DNA of 60,000 nt from Symsagittifera roscoffensis (Eukaryota > Xenacoelomorpha > Acoela > Convolutidae). Both the position numbers and the translations under genes were made by a program. Under the pieces are notes generated by a model, which saw nothing but the letters and a program-made list of their open reading frames with translations, made no database searches and was not told the origin of the DNA. This document shows positions 29,419-41,800 of the stretch, in pieces (within the stretch, counting starts at the first letter, position 1; each line of letters begins with the position of its first letter). Where the stretch lies: positions 42,622,696 through 42,682,695 of the forward strand of contig NC_087067.1 of assembly GCF_963678635.1 (NCBI RefSeq). Reading direction: 5' to 3'.

Positions 29419-29424
29419 TTTATT
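29419..29424 (-). promoter_or_regulatory. ZFYVE26: Polyadenylation signal AATAAA, ZFYVE26
   Basis: TTTATT on the plus strand reads AATAAA on the minus strand, about 145 bases past the ZFYVE26 stop. Confidence 0.4.
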
Positions 29425-29568
29425 TTAAATTTTATGCACGTTTAGTAAATTATATATTAAAAATGATACGTCCAGTGATTACTCAAGATATACATAAATT
29501 AAAATTTTAAGTTATTAGGGATTTAAAATACTTAACTAAAATACTTAAACACTCATTGTAAAATACTA

Positions 29569-29832
29569 TTAAAATAATTTTTCCAAAGTGGCGCCAGAAA
29601 GAGCGGATGAATTCTGTTTGAGCCAGCGTTCAATAATAGGCACTAAATCATCGCAGTTTTGAAGCAGCCCACTTTTGCCCAGATCGAGCAGTTCTCTCAT
29701 TTTTGGCACCCCTGCCCGGCCCCTTTTGGCAACGCAGAAATAGGCCAGTCGCATTTCTCCCATTTTCACAAAGCAGTCCACTCGCAAATCGATATCTTCG
29801 ATTTTCTCGATCAGCCTCTTCACTTCCTCCTC
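29569..29832 (-). CDS. ZFYVE26: ZFYVE26 terminal exon
   Basis: 264 bases from acceptor TTTTTTTAAG in phase 0 to a TAA stop. Encodes the last 87 residues, with LRVDCFVKMGEMRLAYF and PIIERWLKQN, the conserved end of the family. Confidence 0.85.
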   Translation of the reverse strand, partial: EEEVKRLIEKIEDIDLRVDCFVKMGEMRLAYFCVAKRGRAGVPKMRELLDLGKSGLLQNCDDLVPIIERWLKQNSSALSGATLEKLF

Positions 29833-32800
29833 CTTAAAAAAATATGCTGCTTAATTTGAAATTTGCGAACAAGCGGGCTGAGCACCAATGTATTAATCGT
29901 ACCTGATGTTTAAAGACCTTGAAAGCCTTGTTCAAATCGAGAGACAAATTTCTCAATTCATCTAGATGATCAAATAAAATTGCATCGAACAATTTTTCAT
30001 GGTTTATTACAGGAAAGAGCTACTCAAACTTTCACGAGGGGAAAATAATTTCCAAAAAATGTCGAAAAAGCGGTCTACTCGTGGCTCAAAATTTTGAAAA
30101 ACTTTGCTGATTCGCTTGTATCAATCGACGTTCCAGAAAAAGAAAAAATTGTAAAATAAATCAAATATCACCAAGTTACTTTAAATAAATATCTATTTAC
30201 CGGAGGCTTAAATTCTTTTAGTAAATTGAAAGATTTGTGGCTTCTGCGATTCGCAGAGGATCTATGAAAGACCGTTCAGAGCCTGTCATAAAACATTCCG
30301 TTTCTATCATTTCCCAAATTCCAGAATGCGTTATTTTGTTGAGCAAAGCTATTTGACACCATGACAGATCCATTTTTGTTACAACTTTCGAAGGAAGCGA
30401 CGGAATATTTATAATCGGTGTGGTTTTCTCTCAAACAAATTCGATTTTGTTACTTGCCGTTTTTGACGGAAGTTTTTATATCATCCGAAAGATATTTGAC
30501 CTGAGCTCAAAGTTTGGGAGGTTGAAAATTCTTTCATTATTGGCAGCGATTTTAACATTTAAAAAATTCGATTAAAAATAGATTTAAATAGAGATTTAAA
30601 ACGTTTCTACCTCTGATTCGTCAGCTTCTGTCGTGGTTGCCTTGTCCAAATAATGCTTCACACACTGCGTCAAAAAAGTGTCGGAGAACTTGCTCAGAAA
30701 AGGGTCTGCCTTCTCGTTTAGACTGGACGCCAGGTAAATCATAGATCGGAACCGGGATGCTAGGAAGAGTTCTTTCGCTACTACATCGCCAATGTCGTCC
30801 TGATTCAACCGGAACACCTGAAAAATTAAACTTAATGAGTAATTACAACTACAAGCTCGGTTTTATAGCAGACTACAGAAGAGTTCTCGTTGGCTTCCGA
30901 ATTCCACGGACACAATGTTTTAATTTCAATTAATTACATGTTAACATTTGTCGCACAAACCCACTTACAAAATCTATGGAATCCAAACCCCTACCAAAGA
31001 ACGCGAACTTGGCGTCATAATGTACCCGGTCCAAAATTGAGGTTTTATTTCCTGATCAATGCGACCAAACTTCGGTATTTAAACACTATGGAAACCAAAA
31101 TTGAGTATGTCCATTTTGAGAATAGAAAAATGTTGAAAGCATTGAAAACGCACTTACAGAAAAATCAAAACGGATGGCAGCGAATAAAATGACACCGAAT
31201 ACAGGCAAAACTCATTTTATGTTTACAAGCGGAGAATTAAATTAAACCATCATTTTCTCGAAAAAGCGGAAATGCCAAACACGTAGGTGTAGGTGTAACC
31301 ATTAAAAAAATATATCGACCTAATTAAGAAAAAAATTATCTTATTGTACAAAACAAGAACACTTTTTGATGAAAAAATTGTACAAAGTTGTTCATGATTA
31401 ATGTACAAAGCGGAGAATTAAATTAAACCATCGTTTTCTCGAAAAAGCGGAAATGCCAAACACGTAGGTGTAGGTGTAACCATTAAAAAAATATATCGAC
31501 CTAATTAAGAAAAAAAATATCTTAATGTACAAAACAAGAACACTTTTTGATGAAAAAGTTGTTACTACAAAATTTTAAGCAATATACTCAACCAATTTAT
31601 CAGTGTACTATTTTGATTTATGGCACTGCAAGTAGAACCATATTAAATGTCTTACAACGTCAGCTGATTTTTTTCTCCAAAAATTTTAACGCGGAAATAA
31701 TTTAGTTCTAAAAATCCGAAGTAAAATTTTAAGATCTGAATATTGCAGTGAGGTACTTCAAAACTTTATTCAAAATTTTGAAGAAATTAATACTTTAGGA
31801 GAAGAAACACGACTCGAATGTCATAAAACAAAGCAACAATTGAATATAAAAACGAAAAACAATTTCCTGTACGTACGCATACGTACGCGTTCAGACTAAG
31901 TTTGACACGAAAATTCTATCAAAATTTATCGAAGTAAATGAACTAGATTTGAGTAAATTTTTGCACAGTTTTAAAAAACACCATATAGTTGGTTCAGAAT
32001 TTTTCACAGATAAAATTTTAAAGACATATTGATTTGATCGGTCGCTAAAAGAAATAATTGGTTAAACTTGAACAATTTATGATGAATCATGCTGCATGAT
32101 ATGTCTTCATTACTTGGTATTTTTGTCTGCTTTTTTTGAAAAAAAAGGTTTTGTTTTGAGCATTATATTTGCTAATCTTTTTTTTGGATTCTTGGAAATG
32201 ATCAGTAATTCATATAACTTCAAAGTATCAAAAGAAGAAAGTTTCCACAATTCAAATAAAATTGACAAACATGTGCTTTTCATGTATTGGCAAGTTCGTT
32301 TGCGGCACTTTAAACAGGCTGGATAGCCTCCAGTGTCTTCTCGAGCTGGTGCTCTTCAACAAATAAACTATAAAGTTTTATACAATTTTGTAGCGCGCAT
32401 AGCTTGAAAACTAATTTATTATTATATAAGAAATAATTTTTTCAAATTGTATTAGTAGAGCTTAAGCCAGAGCAGGAAATAGTCAAATCTTGATGCAATT
32501 TTCAAAAAAATTAACCAAAAATTTGAGCTCAAGGTAATTTTTTCCTCTTGACACATTTCGGCGTGAATTTGTTAACTTGAAATTTCTGACAAACTTTTGA
32601 ACGGCCTGAAAACGTTTGATGCCCTGAGCTGAAATCTAAAAAGTTTTTTCACCAGCGAACATTTTTTGTGAAATTTTCATTTCCTGATTTTTCATCAAAA
32701 AATGACCCGAGATCAAATTTACCTCCCATCCATATGGGGATATTCGGAAAACAACATGATTAATAGTTCGCTGTGCAAGTAGCACATATCGCGACAGCAG

Positions 32801-35800
32801 TTGCCAAAAACTACTGTCATAATTGTTTGATACAACAACAATCGGACCGCAAGCTTAAATAATTTACTGAAGCAATTTTAAAAAATCTTCATTTATGTCA
32901 ATTGAATCAAAGGAACTGTAGCAGATAAATTCAAAGGTACTGAATCTCCGACAAAAATAGTATTGTCGGTATTACCCCGTCAAACTCAAGCCAGTGCCGA
33001 ATGAGTTCAATTCACAAAAACATATCAAAAACTGCATCAGTTTTGAATCATCGATTGAGCAAAGCCAATTTTTAGCAATATCAGTGATTATATTTAGAAT
33101 ACAAACAAAGCATTCCACCGCAACTCCTACCTATAAATGTTTGCCCAAACTCATTTACTTGCTACTTCACTGACTTCGGCTGTCTCCATTTTTATTCAGA
33201 ACACAACAAAAGCAAAATTCAAGACAGAGTTTTTAGCAAAAATTAGCAATTGAATCTGGAATAAGGTTACTAACTCACCAACTGATTATTGGTACAAGAC
33301 ATGAGGAAATAGGAGATGAAATTGTTTACAAGTGAAGTAAACTTTCCGTCATTCTGACAAAAATTTTATCAAGACTATTTGGAGAACAATAGAATTTTTA
33401 ACATTGAAGTATTGAGATACAATTAAAACTCAAATGAAAAGAAACAAGATATGAATTTTCTCTTTTCATTAAATTTGAATACCTTCAAAATATTAGTAGC
33501 TAAGTCAAATCCACGTCCACTTTGGAACTCAATCAGAAGCCCACAGCAGATCTTGACAGCCGACGAGGTTCCAGCCAACAATTTGGGCAGCTTCTCTGCC
33601 TTTTTTCCGGCTCTGCTTGGTTCTACTGGAGTTGACGATGGAGGGATATCTGGGAACTTGATTTGCTCAGATGCAACAAGAAACACGCCAAGTTCCTTAT
33701 GAAGATTTAGCTTCAGAAGGCATCTATAAATATAATATCATTAATGAATGGTTTTCAGGCAAAAAATATACACTAAATTTCACAAAAAGACAGTTTGGTT
33801 AATTTAATAGTGCCTAAGAGATCACCATTGGATCAACAAAATCGTTTTCAGGTGACTATAAAACGTATATGGTGTAGATTAAGACAGGAGAGGAGCAACG
33901 ACGAGGAATCTAAAAATTTTACTTGACAATAGTAGCTTTTTCAATCCTCCGGGCCACTCAGTTGGCAAGTTTTCCGTTTTCATAGTATTTTTTCAAGCTT
34001 CTATAACATTGAGCATGATTTTAAGATTTAAAATTTGAATAAAAATCTATTTGAATGAAAATCAATTTGGTTCATTTGTTCACCTTGCAAAAATTCTTTT
34101 CATTGCGACAACGCTAAAAAAAAATTCCTAATTGAACTTTCAATGGACATTGGGGAGTAGCAGGAAAAGATTTTGAGAGAGAGAGAGAGAGAGAGAGAGA
34201 ATTAGTATACAGACAGCAACTTACTCATTGAGCTCATTTTGCGGTAGATATTTGTTGCCTTCTAACTTGAAGTTGACCCTAAATATATAAATTTCAGAAA
34301 TATTTAAACGCTATTTGCTTAGAAAATCTGAACCAATAAGGAGAGAAACATTTGAAACTATATAATTTTTTTCACAGAGGCGCAACTACGCTTTGGAAAC
34401 ACAAGTGAGAAAACGACAAAAAATAGCTCCAAAAAGCTCAATAAGAAAAGAAAAGGTAAAAATAAGCCTTGAAAATTGAAACTTTTGCTATGGCAGATTC
34501 TAACTTACAACCAGGAGATTTGCAATCCCTTGAAAACTTACTAATACTAGCCACCAATGAAGCAGCTACATATGCTAAAAACACTGCTCGTATCAGGCGA
34601 AGCCCTGAATGTTCCGATTGCCCTTTAAGGTCTATGGAGCAGTAATACCATGAAAAAAATAAATGAAATAAAATGAAATTAAAACTGTAAGAAAAATTGA
34701 TTTTTTTGTAAAACAATCCCCACACACGCCATATAAAGTACAAAGTGATAAATTTTGCTCCTAGATACAAAACATTTAGGGCAAAGTAGCTTCGTTCAAC
34801 CAATTTGGAACGATCTCTAAGACGGATTAAATCTCCGCTTACGCGATAATAGCGCTAAATATATCGTGCGTCAATTATCCCAAATTGACCAAAATGGCAA
34901 TCTTTAAACCCCCATAACTTTACAAGAAATTGATCACAAGTGAAATAACTTTTCAAATTTAACCTCAGGACAACAATACTTTTTGAATGATATAAAAAAA
35001 TTTCTGTCAAAAATGGCTAGTTAACAAGAACCTTTCCGAAGAAAAAAAAAACACCCGAGAACAAATATTCCGTTACTTTCGTCACGAAAGTTGGAACGAT
35101 AAATTGCAATTGCTATGCATCCACACTAATTTTGCATCTATAAAATTGGAAAAAATGAAGCCAAACTATGAAATGCCAGATAAAATGAGTTGGAAAATTC
35201 TGAAATGGAATTCCTGTATATGTACTGTTGTTTGTTGAAAGAGTTAGTTCATTTGGGGAATCAAAACGCATCAATTGTTAACTTTTTACAAATCGGATGT
35301 CAAAGCACATGATATCAAAAAGCCGTGGAGGAGCCCCATAATTGTGACTTAGCTTGAAAAAATAGTCGTACTATTTATTACACAACAATCGCTAGAGCTA
35401 GCTTTTGTAAAATTTATTATTCAAATAAACCATCGCAAGTAGCTCATCAGAATAAGTTGGGACTTTTAGACATTTAACGCTATGCATGACTACTTGAACT
35501 GCAGGCCAAAAAAAATTGTCCAAAAAAACTGTTTTTCTCAAAAAAATTTCGTTAATACTGACAATTCAGTGAAATATTGTTTGTATTTTTGTTGGTGAGG
35601 AGAGAGCCAAAAAAACGATATGAATTTTTATTTTAAAATCCTCACTCATGTCTCAAAAAAAAAATCTGAACCTGTTTACCTGTAAGATCGGGTACAAAAC
35701 GAAAACAATGTGAGTTCAAAACGTCCTATATTTGCAACTATCTTTTCCGTTCGATTGGCACACGACTCACTTGGCATGTGAAATGGCTTCGGTGAGGCAG

Positions 35801-38800
35801 TTGCTGTAATCTGTTAACACTTTCTGCTCTTTTTCCAGTAGCTCTTCATAATTATCCGCATCCAAATATCCCAACAAGTCAACGCAGTCTTCAATCGCTC
35901 GCACAAAGTCCTGTAAGAAAAATCTCAGAAAAACATCAACAGGTGGAAAATTAATTGAAGATTCCTGGCGATCTTATCATAGTGGGTTGTTAATCCAATA
36001 GCTCGAAAAAATTAAGGCTACAAATGTGACTTTACCACGCAAATAGTGAAATGCCCCCTTAAACAGCTGAAATTGCACGGCTCAGTTTCAAAATCTTGTC
36101 CATATTAACAAGTTGGAAGAATCTAGATCCAATATAATTCATTATATGTTCGATACGAGTTTCTGACGCAAAAAGCTATACAACTGTGTTGTACAAGCTC
36201 TAACTGGATAAAGATACCCAGGGGCGTATCTAGGATTTTCACGAGGGGGCGGTTTTTCAAGAAAAATTCAAAAATTTCGTCGACTTTTTTTTGGTCGGCC
36301 AAATTGATTTTCCGAGCTCTCCCAAAGCACTAATAAGACCCTGTTTTGGCCAAATTTTCCTGTGCATCAGGCAAAATTTTGCAAAAAAAACAGGCCAAAA
36401 AACGCGTTTTTAGGCACTTTTTTGGAAAAATTTGAAGGGGGAGCGCACGCGTTTTTTCGGCGGCGTGCGCTCCCCCTTCAAATTTAGAATGTATTGGCGC
36501 CCAAGGGATGTAGGGTCCGTCACCAAAAATTGATACCTCAATGTAGTACCGTGTAGTACTGCTGCCACAGTAACCTCTGAGAATAGTGCTATTAATTATT
36601 CTGTTATGTATTGTTATTACTATTCAAGGCCGTTCATGCAGGCCAAGCGCAATAGTCATTTAGGACATTGCTGTTGAGATAGAGACATGAAAAGACAAGC
36701 ATGATCTCAGATCTAAAATAAGACAAGTTAGCAGTCTAAATTAACACGTTTTACTTATTCTGTTTTACAAGTACTTGAGTAAATCCAACAGTTATCACAT
36801 GGCGCAGCCAGCAGGATTCCTGTCCCAAGACAACAGAACGGACATGGGGATTCCAGTATTTTGGACAACCGCGAACTCTGACCCTCCCTGGAATTTTAGG
36901 ATATGGCTAGATTAATTTTTTTTGGCCGTAACCGTGAAGGAGAGTGTGGAGCCGGAACTTTTGTTACAAGAACCAAAAGAAGTTCTGTTAGAACAGTTAC
37001 CAAGACCCGAAACTCCAAGGGAAAACGAAAATGCACAAGCGATTGCTGATAGAGAAGCCAGAGATCAACTAGCTAGAGATAAAATTAACCTGGAAAATGA
37101 AGAAAGAAGAGCTAGAGGTCCAAAGGTTGGTCACAACGTATATTACAACGAGGTACAGAAAAGAGTCGCTTCCAGACTATTCCTGGCGTTGGGTACAGAA
37201 GGTAAGAAAAAATTCGTCCAAAAGAACCCCCATGTGGAAGTGTCAAAGTTAGAATTTCGAGAGATGGTGGCCTTGGCGAAAGTGTCATTTGACAAATCAC
37301 AGAGCGTTACATATGAACGTTATAAACTATTCAATCGATCACAAGAAACTGGAGAAACACTCGAGGCATTTCATGCAGCACTAACTGCACAAGCAGCAAA
37401 AGCTGAGCTAGGAACACTGGAGGATCAATTAGTGCGGGACCTATTCATCTCGAAAATGAAGAATGTGGTATTACAAGACACATTGACATTTGAAACATTT
37501 TCACCGGAAGAAGTACTGAAAAGAGCGTTAAAGTTTGAACAAAGTAAACAGACAACACAGGCGTTTCAGAAAACTAACGCAACAACTGCAAGTACAGTTC
37601 AGATAAATGGGGCAGCGAAGATAAAACAAGAACCCATAATGAGTATTGGTAACAAGAATGCTAGCGGAAGAAGACAAGCAAACAGTGGGTATAGAAAGAA
37701 ACTTGCAGACAGAAAGGAGGGGAGAAGTTTTGCAGATTCAAAGACGTGTACCCGATGTGGTCGAATATTCGGAGAAGGACATCTGAAGAAATGCCCGGCC
37801 ATGGGTAAAACATGTAAGAATTGTTCTAAACCGAACCATTTCGCTAAAATGTGTAAATCACAACAAGTGAATGAGATTGCAGAAAAATCATCAAGCTCAG
37901 ATGAGGAGTGTAACCTGATTCAGTCATTCGAATCGTGTGAGGAATTCGAAATTATGTCGGTCGAATCAGAACTATCTTCGCTGGAAGAAATTGATGAATA
38001 TATAAAAGGGCAATCGAATAAAAACAAAGAAACCGACAAGCACAGAAAGGATGTACAGAAGGTTGACATCAGAAGAAATACTCGATCGAAACAAATAAGG
38101 TCACTAAAGGCTCTGGTGAGAATCGATCATCAGATCATAAATATGACCATTGATACGGGTAGTCCAGTATCTTTCTTGAACAGGGCGACGGCAAAGATGA
38201 TTCTAGAATCTTCGAAAAATACCAAGTTTATTCCACGGGAGAATCTCAATTTGACTACAAAATTTGTAGACTACAACAAGCAGCCGATTAACATACTGGG
38301 TGCAATCACCACGAACATCCGTTCGGCGGGGTGGGAAGTGGTGGGAGCATCGTTCTTAATCACAGAAAGACGCACACGGTGTATTTTGGGGCTGGATTTA
38401 CAGAGCAAAGTGGGAATACACACAACACAGAAGTTGGCACCAAAAGAAAAAACGAGGTTCGATGTCTTACTGTGCGAACAGTCAGAAGGTTGGAAAAACA
38501 AATTTTACAGTAAATTTAAGAATTTTTCGATTGTCAAGGGTGCTCAAAAAATCATGTGGTTAGCACAAAGTTCAAGTACCCACTCTGCCCTTTACAAGAA
38601 AAGGGGAGACGCATTCCGATACACATACAAGAGAAAGTGTACGAGGAAATGGAAAAACTGTTAAAAGAAGGGCATATAGAACGATTAGACAAATGCACTA
38701 GTGATTGTTTTATAGCACCTATTGTAATAACAGTGAAAAAAGATGATTCCATAAAGTTGGCGCTAGACGCCAAACCCATCAATAGACAATTGTTTAAAAA

Positions 38801-41800
38801 CAAATATCAAATGCCAAATGTGGATGAATTGATAGACGGTGTTAGCCAAATTGTCACAGCGAACACAAACGGGAAACTGTATTTCTCAGTACTAGATTTG
38901 AAGTACGCGTACAGCCAATTAAAGTTGACTGCAGAGACAGCGAAACAATGCAATTTCAACATCATAGGTGGGCAAGCCACTGGTACATACAGATTCTTAA
39001 CAGGGTTTTATGGTTTGGCAGACATGCCAGCAGAGTTTCAAAAAGCTATGGACAGAACATTAAATCATGCGGAAAACACGTTCTGTTTTCTTGATGATAT
39101 ACTTATTGTATCAAAAGGGAGTGAACAAGAACATGAAGAATTGATTATGAATGTCCTAAAAAAGCTAGATAAAGAGAATTTGGCATTAAAACTGTCGAAA
39201 TGTGAATTTTTTCAACAGGAAGTGAATTGGTTGGGGCATAAGTTATCGTCGGATGGAATCTCTCCAAAAATCACAAAAACAGAAGCGATCCTAAAACTTA
39301 GCCCGCCAACATCACTGAAACAACTTAGATCATTCCTAGGCAGTATAAATCATCTGGCCATCCCAAAGCCGCAGTTCATCCCAAATGCGGCTACGCTAAC
39401 AGAAAAATTGAGACCACTATTACGCGAAGAAAATGAGAAAAAGAAACTCAAAAGTGTAAAAATTCAAGTAAACAAATTCGAATGGAAAGAAGAACATTCG
39501 GAAATATTCGAGTCAATAAAAACAGCGGTTGCGAATATAACAAAAATTCATTATTATGACCCCAGTTTAGACACTAGGGTGAAATGTGATGCCAGTCACA
39601 GTGGGCTGGGCGCATCGCTAGAACAACAAAACGCTGAGGGGGAGTGGATACCAATCGCATTCGCTTCCAGGTACCTAAATACACAAGAAAAAAAATATTC
39701 CACAAATGAGCTTGAACTGCTTGCAGTTGTATGGTCGGTTGATCGATTTAAACACTATTTATTAGGCAAGGAATTCGTAATCGCTACAGATCACAAAGCG
39801 CTAGTCTCTGCTTTGGATGAAAATAAATCAAATAAAACGTACCAATCTAGATTAACTAGATGGGTAGACAGACTATTACCTTACCAATTTAAGGTTGTTC
39901 ATTTACCAGGAAAAGATATGGGTATAGTAGATTATCTTTCTCGAAATCCAAAGGGTGAACCCTGGCCGGAGTCAGTATTGGATGAAAAATTCGTAGTTAC
40001 ATCAATCGAAAGTTTCCATAAAGCTCTCGACTGTTTAAACAGTCGGATAAATGATCAGGATAGGCTCGACCTCTCGACTGTTTAAACAGTCGGATAAATG
40101 ATCAGGATAGGCTCGACCGGAACGAATATTCTAGAATTGATCAAAATATGTCGATTAAGAACACGTCATCTACCCGTTGCTATAGCAACCAAAACGGTCC
40201 AAAATGGACAAAGCACGACCGGAACGAAAGAAATGAAGATTCGCGTTCGTTTCAACGAGAAAAGCGCGAAAATCAAAAAATCAGTATATCTCAAAATCGT
40301 CAGCGGATACAGTCGGTTCAGTCATTAGAAAAAACCAGCAAATTCTTAAATCAGAAATCGAGAAAAATGCAATCAGACGAATTGAAAAATAGCGGAAAAG
40401 AGAAAAAGAATGTCAGGATCCAGGAGAGAAATAACAACAATACCTTGAGAGAAGAAGTGACAACAACGTTTCACAGGACTAGGATGATACGACCACACAT
40501 ATCAGAATCAGAGGATTCGGACTTGGAACAAACAACACAGGCGAGGTGGTATTTGCCAAACACCCAAAGTGGACAATCAACGTCAACTGCTCAAGCAGTC
40601 AGCCCAGGAAAAAGAGGACCATCGACCTCAACTGTTTCAACAGCTCAATCAAAAATAGTCTCATTCTGGGAACTGGTGGGCTCAGGAAGGAGTATAGAAC
40701 CCCCATTTGTCGCAATGGAGTTAGAGGCTACCTCGGGGATACAAAACCCGAAATCACCAGGTCTGTCCACTTCCGGAGACGAAGCAGAAGTGGGACAAAT
40801 CGTCGAAGTCGATTTAACTCTGGATAGTGATGACCGGGATTACAGTTCAGGAACGGAGACTTGTGTAATCACACCACAAAAAACAAGACACAATTCACGA
40901 AAATCTGAGTACAAACGGGGGGAACAGTTAATGGAGTCAGATAACCCACTTTCACTCGTTAAATTATTTGACAAAAGTCTTCTCGCAGAACTAGTGTCGG
41001 AAGATACCTGGATGGACCGGCTAAGAAGAGTAGTGGAACGAAATGACAGACATGGTTTCGAGCTCATGGGACCCTACACAAATCCTCTGTGGCACCAGAT
41101 GTCGGTGGTAGACGATTGCCTTCTAGTAGACAATCGTTTGGCCGTGCCCGAAAAGTTGAGACAAGCAGTGCTCCGACGACTTCATCAAGGTCATCCTGGA
41201 CAGGAAGCAATGTTGGAGGTCTCAAACTACCTGTGGTGGCCGCATATGCATAAAGACATAGTCAATATGGCCGAAGAGTGTAGAAGCTGTACTCGTTATG
41301 GTAAGAACGCTAAATACTTAATTCCCAAAAATTCGACTAAACCACTCCCACTGTTGTCACAGCCAGGTCAAGAACTACAATTAGATTATGCGGGTCCACT
41401 TGAAGATCATAAGGGGAAGAAGATATACTTATTAGTCGCTATTGATAGATACTCAAAATTTCCATCAGTCAAAGTAACGAAATCTACAGGGGGAAAATCA
41501 ACAATAAAATTTCTCCGTACTTACATAGACACTCATGGAATACCGGAATCAATTAAAACGGACCAATTTTCGGGGTTCAAAGGGAAAGCTATGAAAAAAT
41601 TTTGCACCGAAAATAACATCGAACAAAAATTCTGTCCAGTCGGGGATCACCGAGGATGTGGCTTAGTCGAACGAACAATACAAACCGTTAAAAGAAGATT
41701 GGGGGTAATGCTACTCGACGAGAAAGTACAATCGATTAAATTATGTTTGAGTACAATAATTAGGGACCTAAGATGGAATAAACAGAAATCAATAAAAGTG

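Larger units (their letters stand above)
28890..29568. other. Space between two convergent genes
   Basis: It contains the presumed 3' UTRs of the STRA6-like gene (plus) and the ZFYVE26 gene (minus). No other gene is seen. Confidence 0.6.

Noticed and set aside
30890-31192. 100-codon plus-strand ORF
   Set aside because: It is antisense to ZFYVE26 within an intron, with no domain or splice support; AT-rich chance ORF is likelier.
34438-34803. 121-codon minus-strand hydrophobic ORF
   Set aside because: It lies wholly inside dispersed repeat R1, and its copies elsewhere do not keep the frame.
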